From Nostoc favosum CHAB5714 (GTDB taxonomy: Bacteria; Cyanobacteriota; Cyanobacteriia; Cyanobacteriales; Nostocaceae), in the NCBI RefSeq assembly GCF_020829495.1, contig NZ_JAIVFQ010000022.1, positions 1-64,000 of the forward strand: 64,000 bases of DNA, written 5' to 3'. The notes beneath the pieces were generated by a model that was not told the origin of the DNA, did no database searches, and was given only the letters and a program-made list of their open reading frames with translations. How positions within the stretch are numbered: the first letter of the stretch is position 1; every line of letters starts with the position of its first letter. Both the position numbers and the translations under genes were made by a program. Below are positions 44,074 to 52,711 of the stretch, piece after piece.

Positions 44074-45153
44074 TCAAATGCTAATATTTGTTTGCATTTG
44101 TGGTTTAAAATCTCGTTGGAGATCGGTTGTATTTAAAGGCTGTAGAAAAACGTTGATTTTTTCTTCAAAAAAGCTTTGAGTAATTTCAAATTCCTGAATT
44201 AGTGCGTCTCTATCTTTCCTTGCTACCAGTCTTGCTAAACGGCTGTAAGTCTTAGCTAAAAAGCTAATTGCATTACACCGTTCTTCTGTAGCTAGCATAA
44301 TATCAACACATAAATTAGGATTTTGGGAAAACAAACGTTTAACAATGTCAATTTCTTGACGATAGTTAGGTGTTGACATTGTTAAGCTATGCTCTATATC
44401 CACTTTTACTTGTGCTAAGAAAACACCAAGACTAAATCTACAAAAATGCTGCGTTGCTTGAATAATCACCATCATTTGATCGTGTTCTTCAGGCGTGCAA
44501 ACAATTAATTCTCCACCTTGACTTTTGAGAAAGTCTAATAACCACTGAAATGAATCATCATTTCGACCTGGGCACACTACCACCTTTTGTCCCAAAAACG
44601 ATTTGATATTTGGCCCAAACATTGGATGTAAACCCATGACTGGGCCGGAATGGTGTTCGAGCATCGCCTGAGTTGGCTGAGTTTTTACGCTCGTGATGTC
44701 ACACAAAGCTGTATTTGAGCCAAGGTATTTCGCTGCACGCTTGATAACATCAACTGTATGTTCAATAGGAACGCTTACTAATACTAATTCTGCCTGACTT
44801 AACAGTTTATCTGCGTATTCCCAATCTTCATGTTCGAGAATGCTAACATTGTGACCTACAAGCGAAAGCTGCTCTTTAAATAATCTTCCCATCCTGCCGC
44901 GTCCACCGATGATGGTAATTTGTCGGGAACTGACATGATTTGTTGCAGATTTAGGAATCAGAGTAGCATAGCAACTATTTACTAGACTTGCCCAAACAGA
45001 CTCAGGAATACCAGCTTGAGCGAGTAGGGGAGCCACATCAGCCAGTTGTTCATCTAAAGAAGGTTGCTCTGATGCTGCTAATAATGATATGCGATCGCTA
45101 AGTAGGGCGATCAAGCTTTGGTCAGTTTTTTTAAGCTGATCTAAATTTGTCAT
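44074..45153 (-). CDS. tyrA: Prephenate dehydrogenase (T-protein-like)
   Basis: The 359-residue product has an N-terminal helical domain (1-90) resembling a chorismate mutase domain, then the NAD-binding ITIIGGRGRMGRLFKEQL (about 97-115), LVSVPIEHTVDVI, LCDITSVK and GLHPMFGPN. This is the arrangement of enteric TyrA T-protein. It makes 4-hydroxyphenylpyruvate, the second keto acid used by ScyA. Whether the mutase half is active is not certain. It starts 13 bases after the glycosyltransferase stop (heptamer ATTAGTC repeats in between). Confidence 0.92.
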   Translation of the reverse strand: MTNLDQLKKTDQSLIALLSDRISLLAASEQPSLDEQLADVAPLLAQAGIPESVWASLVNSCYATLIPKSATNHVSSRQITIIGGRGRMGRLFKEQLSLVGHNVSILEHEDWEYADKLLSQAELVLVSVPIEHTVDVIKRAAKYLGSNTALCDITSVKTQPTQAMLEHHSGPVMGLHPMFGPNIKSFLGQKVVVCPGRNDDSFQWLLDFLKSQGGELIVCTPEEHDQMMVIIQATQHFCRFSLGVFLAQVKVDIEHSLTMSTPNYRQEIDIVKRLFSQNPNLCVDIMLATEERCNAISFLAKTYSRLARLVARKDRDALIQEFEITQSFFEEKINVFLQPLNTTDLQRDFKPQMQTNISI

Positions 45154-45182
45154 TAGTCATTAGTTATTAGTCATTAGTCATT
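45150..45182. repeat. ATTAGTC heptamer repeats
   Basis: Four to five CATTAGT/TATTAGT units span the glycosyltransferase stop and tyrA start, encoding part of the last residues (MTND) of the glycosyltransferase. Confidence 0.8.
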
Positions 45183-46519
45183 AGTCTTTGAGATACCACG
45201 CGCAGATGGGGCGAGGTATGTACTAAAAAATCTTGATCAACAAGTGATTCCTTAGAACTCAATTCGGGCAAGAGATCCAAATTTGTTGCTTTTTTGGCGA
45301 TCGCATCCGAAAATAAGTCTTCATACCGATCTAGCGCTTGCTCAAAGGAATAGTTTTCTACGGCAAACTTTCTCCCTTTGCGCCCTAATTGTGCTGCTAA
45401 TTCCGGCTGATTATATAAATCCAGCACCGCCCCAGCTAAAGCATCTGCTGATTCTGGCTCAACGATAATGCCGCCACCACTTTCTTTGATAGCTTTGGCA
45501 GCAGTCCCCGCAGCTGGGACTGAACCGACAATTGGGCGGCCACTGGCTAACAGCAGTGGTATTTTAGAAGGCATATTGAAGGAAATCACATTGCGCTTTT
45601 GTACAATCAACCCGACATCTGCGGCTGCTAACATTTGCGGTAGTTTTTCTCGCGGTTGCAAGGGTAGCAGCAAAACGTTATCTGCACCACAAGCAAGACA
45701 ATGTTTTTGCAACCTTTCGAGAGCTTGAGATTCACCTGCGATCGCAAAGACAATATCATTAATATGACGCAAGCGAGATGCTGCTTCTATTACTGTCTCC
45801 AAACCTTGCGTCAGAGCAATATTACCTGAATAAAGCACTACAAATTTACCATCGAGTTGATGGGTAGCTCTCCAGGAGTTATTCTCCTTCGGTAAAGGGC
45901 GGATAAAATTTAGATTTACCCAATTTGGAATGCAGGCAATTTTTTTAGCCGATACACCTTTATTTATTAGATTATCTACAAAGCCGTCGGCAATTACGCT
46001 AATGGTATGTGCAGTTCGGTAGGCAAATTTTTCTAAAACTTCCAGAGCATTAATCATCAACTTATTCTTAATTAACCCAACACGCACAGCAGCTTCCGGC
46101 AGGATATCTTGCACGTTCAGCACTACTGGGCAGTTGTATAGCCAAGCTATTAAGGTTGCAGGTAAGCAAACTAGTAGCGGCGGCACTGTTAAAAGAATTA
46201 CATCAGGTCGTTCGCCCTTAAGCGCTTGTGGCAAACTCGTAAAAACAAAGCTCAACTCTAGCAGTAGCCTGTCTACAAGGTTAGGTTTAGACTTAATTCG
46301 CAGGTAACTACGCTGAATTTTGACACCATTTTTATGTTCAGTAACGTATAACTTCCCTCGATACCCATCGTAAATCTGACGCTGAGGATAGTTAGGCATA
46401 CCTGTGATTACTCGCACTTGATGCCCTCGCTTCACCAGCCCTTCTGCTAGTTCAGTCATCAAAGGTGCAATACCAATTGGCTCTGGATAATAATTGTATG
46501 AATAAATCAGAATTTGCAT
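45167..46519 (-). CDS. GT4-family glycosyltransferase of the scytonemin cluster
   Basis: The 450-residue product is a GT-B glycosyltransferase (WcaI/GT4 type): ILIYSYNYYPEPIGIAPL at the start, IPNWVNLNFI and FVVLYSGNIALTQGLETVIEAA in the middle, and the donor-site SGGGIIVEPESADALA near residue 370. It would use a nucleotide sugar. It is constant in scytonemin loci between scyF and tyrA, but scytonemin itself is not glycosylated; a role in the sheath polysaccharide or a glycosylated pigment is possible. The C-terminal residues are repeat-derived. Confidence 0.9.
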   Translation of the reverse strand: MQILIYSYNYYPEPIGIAPLMTELAEGLVKRGHQVRVITGMPNYPQRQIYDGYRGKLYVTEHKNGVKIQRSYLRIKSKPNLVDRLLLELSFVFTSLPQALKGERPDVILLTVPPLLVCLPATLIAWLYNCPVVLNVQDILPEAAVRVGLIKNKLMINALEVLEKFAYRTAHTISVIADGFVDNLINKGVSAKKIACIPNWVNLNFIRPLPKENNSWRATHQLDGKFVVLYSGNIALTQGLETVIEAASRLRHINDIVFAIAGESQALERLQKHCLACGADNVLLLPLQPREKLPQMLAAADVGLIVQKRNVISFNMPSKIPLLLASGRPIVGSVPAAGTAAKAIKESGGGIIVEPESADALAGAVLDLYNQPELAAQLGRKGRKFAVENYSFEQALDRYEDLFSDAIAKKATNLDLLPELSSKESLVDQDFLVHTSPHLRVVSQRLMTND

Positions 46520-46740
46520 GAACTCTTAATGTCCTGAAAGCACCTTGATAATGTTGGCTTTATTTAGTGTTATCCAGTTTTTATCTCCCTTGTTCCGGAT
46601 TTAATAACCTGAAATTTTCGTAGAAAAGTTTGTAGGATGTGTTACCGCCGAGAGTATAGCACCGAATTTATTGAGATGGTGCGTTAGCCAAGGGCATAAC
46701 GCACCCACGAAACAGAAGTTTTAGATTTTGTTTAATCCAC

Positions 46741-47094
46741 TTCAGCCTTTGAACTCGGAACTTCAGCCTTTGAACTCGGAACTTCAGCCTCTGAACTCGG
46801 AACTTCGACCTCTGAACTCGGAACTTCGACCTCTGAACTCGGAACTTCAGCCTCTGAACTCGGAACTTCGACCTCTGAACTCGGAACTTCAGCCTTTGAA
46901 CTCGGAACTTCGACCTCTGAACTCGGAACTTCGACCTCTGAACTCGGAACTTCGACCTTTGAACTCGGAACTTCGACCTCTGAACTCGGAACTTCGACCT
47001 CTGAACTCGGAACTTCGACCTCTGAACTCGGAACTTCAGCCTCTGAACTCGGAACTTCGACCTCTGAACTCGGAACTTTGACCTCTGAACTCGG
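46741..47094. repeat. 21-bp tandem repeat, about 17 copies
   Basis: Units TTCAGCCTYTGAACTCGGAA(C) and TTCGACCTCTGAACTCGGAA(C) follow head to tail. The frame stays open as a repeating LRPLNSE/LQPLNSE peptide from ATG 46728, but there is no ribosome site and it lies antisense to the cluster. I treat it as a repeat, not a gene. Confidence 0.93.
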
Positions 47095-47169
47095 ATTCGG
47101 TCACTTTACTGCTACTCAAGCATGAGAACTCAGCACTCAATACGGTTCGGTTAGTATATTTGGCTCTCG

Positions 47170-47256
47170 AAGATCCCCCCAACCCCCCTTAAAAAGGGGG
47201 GCTTTTCCTCCTATTTACCCCCTTTTTAAGGGGGTCGCCGTAGGCGGGGGGATCTT
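47170..47256. repeat. 87-bp palindromic element
   Basis: Ends AAGATCCCCCC (47170-47180) and GGGGGGATCTT (47246-47256), with internal complementary runs CCCCCCTTAAAAAGG and CCTTTTTAAGGGGG. It can fold into one long hairpin 30 bases after the scyF stop and may act as a terminator or attenuator for the scyA-F transcript. Confidence 0.8.
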
Positions 47257-47285
47257 AACCTAACCGTCTTGACTCAGCACTGTTT

Positions 47286-48473
47286 TTACAACGTTTTCTC
47301 TAAACTGAAGACTGGCTTTTGTTGTCCACGTTTCCGCAATGTGAAAGTAGCAGCCCCAAATCCGAGCAATGCTAAACCCAATGCTGAACTAGGTTCTGGC
47401 ACTTGCTTTCTACCCTCTACATTTAACACTTGAACGCGACCTTGGAAGAAATCGCCCACATAAAGCTTGCCATCTTTGAGGGTTGTGCCACCCGTCCAGT
47501 TAAATCTGCCGGGAGTGAGGTCGAGGGGGTTGCCAAAAGGAGGGCCAGTTAATGCTGGAGGCGGTACAGGGTTACCTGATGCATCTAGGGCTGGTTGACC
47601 GAAGGAAGTCAAGAAGTTACCGTTTTTATCAAACACCTGTACGCGGCTGTTGATAGAATCCGCTACATAAATATTCTCTTCTTCGTCCACTTCGATGCCA
47701 ATTGGCTGAAGAAACTGTCCAGGTTCGCTACCTGCTGAACCAAATGCCAACAGAGGGTTACCATTTGGATCGAGTACTTGAACGCGGTTGTTATACTGGT
47801 CAGCGACAAAGATATTTCCACTAACTGGGGAAATTCTTACACCTGCTACACCTTGGAATTCCCCAGGTGCAGTGCCAATAGTACCACCAATGACACCAAT
47901 TGGCTGTCCGTCTGGTGTGAATTTAAGGATCCTTTCGCCGTTAAAATCACCTACGTAAACGTTGCCAGTTTTGTCAAATGTTAGACCAGATGGGCCAAAG
48001 AAAATCCTATCATTTACGCGAGGGGTAAAATCTCCGTTTGCAAAGGATCTAATAAAGTTACCCTGAGGATCGAATTGATTGATACGGTTGTTGTAAACAT
48101 CACCTGAATACAGATCCCCTGTTACGGGATTAAAGTCTACAGTTGTTGGCTCGTCAAACTGTCCGGGTCCTGTGCCGCCGGAGCCAATTGCTCCAATATA
48201 CTGACCGCTAGGATTAAATATTTCAATTTTGTTACCGAGGTTGTAGTTAGGAGTACCATCCGCCGGGTTAATACCGCGTCCGTTAGCTATGAGGGTATTC
48301 CCTTGGCTATCCACCGCTATACCTTGGGGGACAAAAAGCTGCCCAGGGCCGAAGCCAGGTTCGCCGATACTTCTGTCGTAAGTTAATGTTACAGCCTTGG
48401 CTTGGGCTGCTGTTGCCAGCACCATGAATCCAGTACCGAGAATGCCGATTGACAAATTTTTGAATAATCCCAT
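47286..48473 (-). CDS. scyF: ScyF, NHL-repeat exported protein
   Basis: The 395-residue product has a Sec signal (GILGTGFMVLATAAQAKA) and about six NHL beta-propeller repeats (for example GPGQLFVPQGIAVDSQGN, NIYVADSINSRVQVFDKNG). The C-terminal PEP-CTERM-like tail is VPEPSSALGLALLGFGAA then RKR. It is predicted to be periplasmic or outer-envelope. Its exact step in scytonemin synthesis is unknown. Confidence 0.93.
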   Translation of the reverse strand: MGLFKNLSIGILGTGFMVLATAAQAKAVTLTYDRSIGEPGFGPGQLFVPQGIAVDSQGNTLIANGRGINPADGTPNYNLGNKIEIFNPSGQYIGAIGSGGTGPGQFDEPTTVDFNPVTGDLYSGDVYNNRINQFDPQGNFIRSFANGDFTPRVNDRIFFGPSGLTFDKTGNVYVGDFNGERILKFTPDGQPIGVIGGTIGTAPGEFQGVAGVRISPVSGNIFVADQYNNRVQVLDPNGNPLLAFGSAGSEPGQFLQPIGIEVDEEENIYVADSINSRVQVFDKNGNFLTSFGQPALDASGNPVPPPALTGPPFGNPLDLTPGRFNWTGGTTLKDGKLYVGDFFQGRVQVLNVEGRKQVPEPSSALGLALLGFGAATFTLRKRGQQKPVFSLEKTL

Positions 48474-48645
48474 GAGTTTGAAGTCCTGGTTATATGAGTG
48501 TATACTCTTTCCTAGACTAATTTTGTTCCCAGTCCCAGTTCGGGAACCCTAATATTCGGGCTGCTGCCTCCTGTTTGAAATGCAACTTTCTGTGTGAGGC
48601 AGCAGCCTATTCTCTAACTATTACCTGACACCAGGTAATGAGGAA

Positions 48646-50031
48646 TTAAACTATCTCTGCTTTAGGTAGTAACTCTTCACCCAACTTGTCTTGGCGTTTG
48701 CGCTTGGCGATCGCACCAGTTGCGCCTACACTAGCAAGTGCTAATAAGCCAAGTATTGAAGTAGGTTCGGGGACTCTTTCTGTAACGATACCATCCACCC
48801 GAACAACCGACCCTAGTTCTGGCCCAACACCGCGTTTGGTGATGTATATTTGCCCGTCAGGGCCAATATCGATTCCAGCAGACGATTCCAGCCCTTCACC
48901 CGCAGCAACCAGGATTGTACGAGTTAGATCAGGAGCAACTTTGATTAGAGAACCAGGAAGGAACCGCAAGTCACCCTTCAACTGGGAGTCGTCGCCGAAC
49001 TGTAACACCAGCAAATTGCCTTGATCATCAAAGGTTAAGTCAGTGATTTGCGTAAACCCATCCAGAAAAACTTCTGGGTTCCCATCCTCGCCGATGCGGA
49101 AGATCCGCGATTCATTTTCTGGATATGGAAAACCTGAATATTCGGCAACGTACAAGGCTCCATCGGGGCCAATTGTGCCACCTGTAGGTACTGCTTGAAT
49201 TGCTATGTTTCCTCCTGGAAGTATATCTATTAACCCTGGAGGCAATTCTTGCCCTGGTGGTAAAGGTGGCAATTTTGAAGCACTAAGGACTTTCTTGGGA
49301 ATTCCAATTGCCTCAAACTCACTTCCGTCAAGTTTGATTTTGTAGGCGGCGTTTCCACCACCGTCAACGACATAAGCAGTATCGCCACTAACGGTCAAAT
49401 CAAAGGGGTTGGTAACTACATCCCCACCGTCTGGGTTATTAGTGATTTCATATTTGCCGAAGTCGAAAATACTTTCCAGCTTTCCGGTATTCAAGTCAGC
49501 TTTGAAAAGCTGTGCTAAAAGCGGGGTATTCAGTACTTTATCGGGTGTAGATGGCGGGAAAGTAATAAGTTGCTGGTCTGGGATCGGGAAATTAGCACCA
49601 AGGTTAAGTGATTCTAGATCACGATTTCCTGGATAACCAGCAAACCCAGTTAGAAGATAAGCATTCCCCTGAGAGTCGAATTGTATGTCTTGAATACCAG
49701 CCCCTTGGTTGCCAGTAGGTTGCTCTGCTATAGATTCAAAGTTATTGAATAGACGCTGTTTGGTGCCATCTGATGCAACTTTGACCAGCGAACCACTATT
49801 ACCAGCACAGATAGGCTGAAACAGGGTACTCGGAGATGGTTGGCAATTTCCATTTCCTCCGATACCTGGCTCTGCTACGTAGAGACTGCCGTCAGGGCCA
49901 AAGCTAACAGCCCGTGCATTACTGACTCCATCGACAATTGTCGTTAGCGTTGCAGCTTGTACAGATGGTATTCCACAAATAGCAGCAAAACAAAATGTAA
50001 CAGATGTAAGAGCAAATGACTTGAGTTTCAT
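48646..50031 (-). CDS. scyE: ScyE, exported beta-propeller protein
   Basis: The 461-residue product has a signal peptide (LTSVTFCFAAICGIPSVQA), then propeller-like repeats (VSFGPDGSLYVAEPGIGGNG, GGTIGPDGALYVAEYSGFP). The PEP-CTERM-like end is VPEPTSILGLLALASVGA then KRKR. It is a clear paralogue of ScyD (same blocks in the same order). A periplasmic role in finishing or polymer-side steps is expected but not proven. 339 bases separate it from scyD. Confidence 0.93.
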   Translation of the reverse strand: MKLKSFALTSVTFCFAAICGIPSVQAATLTTIVDGVSNARAVSFGPDGSLYVAEPGIGGNGNCQPSPSTLFQPICAGNSGSLVKVASDGTKQRLFNNFESIAEQPTGNQGAGIQDIQFDSQGNAYLLTGFAGYPGNRDLESLNLGANFPIPDQQLITFPPSTPDKVLNTPLLAQLFKADLNTGKLESIFDFGKYEITNNPDGGDVVTNPFDLTVSGDTAYVVDGGGNAAYKIKLDGSEFEAIGIPKKVLSASKLPPLPPGQELPPGLIDILPGGNIAIQAVPTGGTIGPDGALYVAEYSGFPYPENESRIFRIGEDGNPEVFLDGFTQITDLTFDDQGNLLVLQFGDDSQLKGDLRFLPGSLIKVAPDLTRTILVAAGEGLESSAGIDIGPDGQIYITKRGVGPELGSVVRVDGIVTERVPEPTSILGLLALASVGATGAIAKRKRQDKLGEELLPKAEIV

Positions 50032-50370
50032 ACCTTTGGAGATTGAGAATTAAATAAGTGGAAATTTTTATGGCTTTAAAGACAACGAATCTCAGTCTTT
50101 AAGAAATGCAGGGGAAATCCCCTTTTTGAGAGGCACTGATATTCAGTAAACCACAAACTTTAAAAACGAACGTAAAAATAAAAATTCCAGCCCTTATAAA
50201 GAAGCAGGTAAAAAGCATTGGTTTAACAGCTATCACCTGTATGTTGCTAGTGGCATCAGCTGAAATGCTCACTAATCGGTTGTTTTGTGGTATCCCTGCA
50301 TTTAACTGAAATGTCCGCTTGTCTTGCCTTCTAAAAACTTTTTGGTTTACTGATATTGGTTTGAAACTCT
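50032..50370. other. scyD-scyE gap, no gene
   Basis: 339 bases, AT-rich, no repeat family recognised. It may contain an internal promoter or RNA processing site. Confidence 0.4.
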
Positions 50371-51651
50371 TTACTTGAGCGCCACAACTTTATCTATGAG
50401 TGGTTGGGTAGCTCTCTTCTTGTGCAACCAAGCAACGCCCAATGCACCGATCGCTAATATGCCTAAAGCAGAACTCGGTTCAGGGACAGATTTGATATTT
50501 TCAATTCTGAGAACTTGTCCAAGTCCAGGGCGATCGCCTCGGTTTGTGACGTATACTGCACCATCAGCACCAATAGTCAAGGCGCTAGGCGACTCTAATC
50601 CATTCCCACTGATAAGAGTTGTGCGTGTCCCATCGGTAGCTATTTTGATGACAGAACCATCAAAATCACCCTTCCAGGCTGACTGATTGGCGTACTGCAA
50701 AGCATATAAATTGCCCTCAGTATCAAATTCCAAGTCTGTGAGTTGGGTAAAACCATCTGCATAGACTGTTGGTTTTCCATCAGCGCCGACTCGATAGATT
50801 TTTGCCCCACCTTCAGGGAAAGGAAAACCAGTAAATTGGCTGACATAATAAGCGCCATCAGGGCCTTTGGTCACACTGGAAGGTACTGGTTGAGTTGCAA
50901 ACTGCGATCGCACCACTTCACCTTGAGATGGAACCTGTGCTGGTTCATTAGATGGTGTACCGGAGGGTGGAAAGACGGGATTAGCTAATATGTCTTGGGG
51001 AAACGCAACTATCGCCTGCAAATTACTGCCACCAGTATTAACACTGAGTAAGTCGTTTGCACCGGCATCAACTGCAACTAAATTGTTGCCATCTATGACA
51101 AAACCCAAGGGATTGCTACCGACATCACCACTATCGGGATTATTGGCGAGTTCATAGTTAGCTAAATCGGCAATACTCGCCCAGGAATTGGTATTAAAGT
51201 CGGGAGCGATGATTTTACCGAGGTCAGTGTTACCTAAATTGCGATCGCGAAAGGCTGGATTAGCGCCATACCCAATTAGAATATAAGGTTTACCTTGAGC
51301 ATCAAATTTGATATCACGAGGCCCGGCGGCTCCAGTACCATCTGGTAATGCTAAGGAAGAAAGTCCTGTAAGTATGCGTTCGGTTTTACCATTCTCAATT
51401 TTGGTAACTGCCCCACTTGTGCCATAGCATAAGGAATCACCTTGACCGCTTGCTGGTGGAACACAACCTCCACTTCCCCCTATTCCCGCCTCTGTAACAT
51501 AGAGATTACCATCAGGGCTAAAGCTCAGACCTCCGGCGTTATATAGACCGTCGGCGATTACTGAAAAGGATGCAGCTGAGGCAGCTTTGATTCCAGAAAA
51601 AGCGGCAACACAAAAAGTGAGGATAGTAATGGTAAGTTGTTTCAGTTTCAT
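50371..51651 (-). CDS. scyD: ScyD, exported beta-propeller protein
   Basis: ATG 51651 gives 426 residues with a clean signal peptide (LTITILTFCVAAFSGIKAASA); the longer frame to 51675 starts inside GTCATTT heptamer repeats. Propeller-like blocks match ScyE (LSFSPDGNLYVTEAGIGGSG, GAYYVSQFTGFPFPEGG). The PEP-CTERM-like tail is VPEPSSALGILAIGALGVA then HKKR. A scyD mutant in Nostoc punctiforme (locus NpR1273) was reported to lack scytonemin; the biochemical role is open. Confidence 0.93.
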   Translation of the reverse strand: MKLKQLTITILTFCVAAFSGIKAASAASFSVIADGLYNAGGLSFSPDGNLYVTEAGIGGSGGCVPPASGQGDSLCYGTSGAVTKIENGKTERILTGLSSLALPDGTGAAGPRDIKFDAQGKPYILIGYGANPAFRDRNLGNTDLGKIIAPDFNTNSWASIADLANYELANNPDSGDVGSNPLGFVIDGNNLVAVDAGANDLLSVNTGGSNLQAIVAFPQDILANPVFPPSGTPSNEPAQVPSQGEVVRSQFATQPVPSSVTKGPDGAYYVSQFTGFPFPEGGAKIYRVGADGKPTVYADGFTQLTDLEFDTEGNLYALQYANQSAWKGDFDGSVIKIATDGTRTTLISGNGLESPSALTIGADGAVYVTNRGDRPGLGQVLRIENIKSVPEPSSALGILAIGALGVAWLHKKRATQPLIDKVVALK

Positions 51652-51654
51652 ATT

Positions 51655-51725
51655 TTGTCCATTGTCATTTGTCATTTGTCATTTGTTAGTTGACCAATGA
51701 CCAATGACCAATGACTAATGACCAA
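51655..51725. repeat. Facing heptamer repeats between scyC and scyD
   Basis: GTCATTT units (51666-51685) and GACCAAT units (about 51693-51725) face each other and can form a hairpin in the 63-base gap. The scyC stop lies within the second block. Confidence 0.8.
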
Positions 51726-52686
51726 TGGCTAGTGATTCTGGAGTTTTTGGTAGATAGCTCATTCCCCGGTCAAATGATTTGAGGTTTCCAGCTTTGGCTT
51801 CGAGTAAACGTTTGATGTTCATGCTCTCAGCGCCAAAGTCTTCAATTTGAAGTTTGCCGTGGGTGACGGTTCCATCTGTTTTCCAGAATGTGATTCGATG
51901 CAGGATGAAACCTGAAGCTTCGGGGTCAGCGAATGCATAAGCGGTTGGGATGAGTAACGCTACAGAACGCTGATAATATTCGTAGTCTGGATAAAAATGT
52001 TCTTGTTCAAGCAAGTAGTATTTGCTCAGACTATGAACCCGGACGGAAACTTTTACTTTCTGGTCATATTCATCTTTGAATTCACCGGAATCAGAGGTAA
52101 TATCACCATTTGGTCGCAGTAGATGTGCCCACTCATCTACGTTTTTTAAGTCTTTTAAGTATTCAATGCCGATTTCAATTGGGGCATCAACATAGATTGT
52201 GTCAGTATCGATAAAGTGGCTACCTTTGGCTGCTGAGGTCAGACCAGCCTTGCGTTCCAAATTACCTTTGAGAGAACGACACTCCGAAGTATGTACCGTG
52301 TGAATTCCCTGCATAATCATCTGAGTTTGCCGTTTTGGATCGACAAAGCTCAACCAATGAAAGTATACGCCTTTTTCATCTGTTCCCGGCTCGATGTAGT
52401 CGGTGGGAAATAACAAAACAGGGTAAACCTGAAAATATTTCTGATACTCTAATCCGCAGTGCCACTCAATGCCGTAGAAAAGCGGATTTTCTAATTTTTT
52501 AACATGATAATAGAGGTTTTTGTGATAACCAGACGCAGTTCCGAGCCAGGTATCTTCGTCAATTTGCTCTTTCATCCGGCTATAAAGCGTCCATTCGTCT
52601 AAGTTTTTTAAACTACAAAGATACTCAAAGGCGCTCTCTGGTGAAGTAGCAATGTAAGCTGATGTTGCAAAGGTATTCTTTTCCAC
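51715..52686 (-). CDS. scyC: ScyC, scytonemin intermediate cyclase
   Basis: The 323-residue product matches ScyC, which cyclises and decarboxylates the ScyA product to the tricyclic scytonemin monomer moiety. It starts at GTG 52686, fixed by AAGGAG six bases upstream. I see an internal duplication: YIATSPESAFEYLCSLKNLD (11-30) resembles IYVDAPIEIGIEYLKDLKNV (164-183), and later blocks PTDYIEPG / PTAYAFAD and LERKAG / LEAKAG also align. Two SRPBCC/START-like halves are therefore likely. It is cytosolic (no signal). It lies 25 bases after scyB, so the two are co-translated. Confidence 0.92.
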   Translation of the reverse strand: MEKNTFATSAYIATSPESAFEYLCSLKNLDEWTLYSRMKEQIDEDTWLGTASGYHKNLYYHVKKLENPLFYGIEWHCGLEYQKYFQVYPVLLFPTDYIEPGTDEKGVYFHWLSFVDPKRQTQMIMQGIHTVHTSECRSLKGNLERKAGLTSAAKGSHFIDTDTIYVDAPIEIGIEYLKDLKNVDEWAHLLRPNGDITSDSGEFKDEYDQKVKVSVRVHSLSKYYLLEQEHFYPDYEYYQRSVALLIPTAYAFADPEASGFILHRITFWKTDGTVTHGKLQIEDFGAESMNIKRLLEAKAGNLKSFDRGMSYLPKTPESLAIGH

Positions 52687-52711
52687 TTTTTACTCCTTAA
52701 GATAATAACAA

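Larger units (their letters stand above)
46520..47285. other. Repeat-expanded gap between scyF and the glycosyltransferase
   Basis: 766 bases holding the 21-bp tandem array (46741-47094) and a palindromic element (47170-47256), listed separately. A GCGTTAGCC/CATAACGCACC inverted segment precedes them. No gene seen. Confidence 0.6.

Noticed and set aside
46728..47081. 117-codon open frame of (LRPLNSE)n
   Set aside because: It is a by-product of a 21-bp tandem repeat with three-base periodicity, without a ribosome site, antisense to the cluster.
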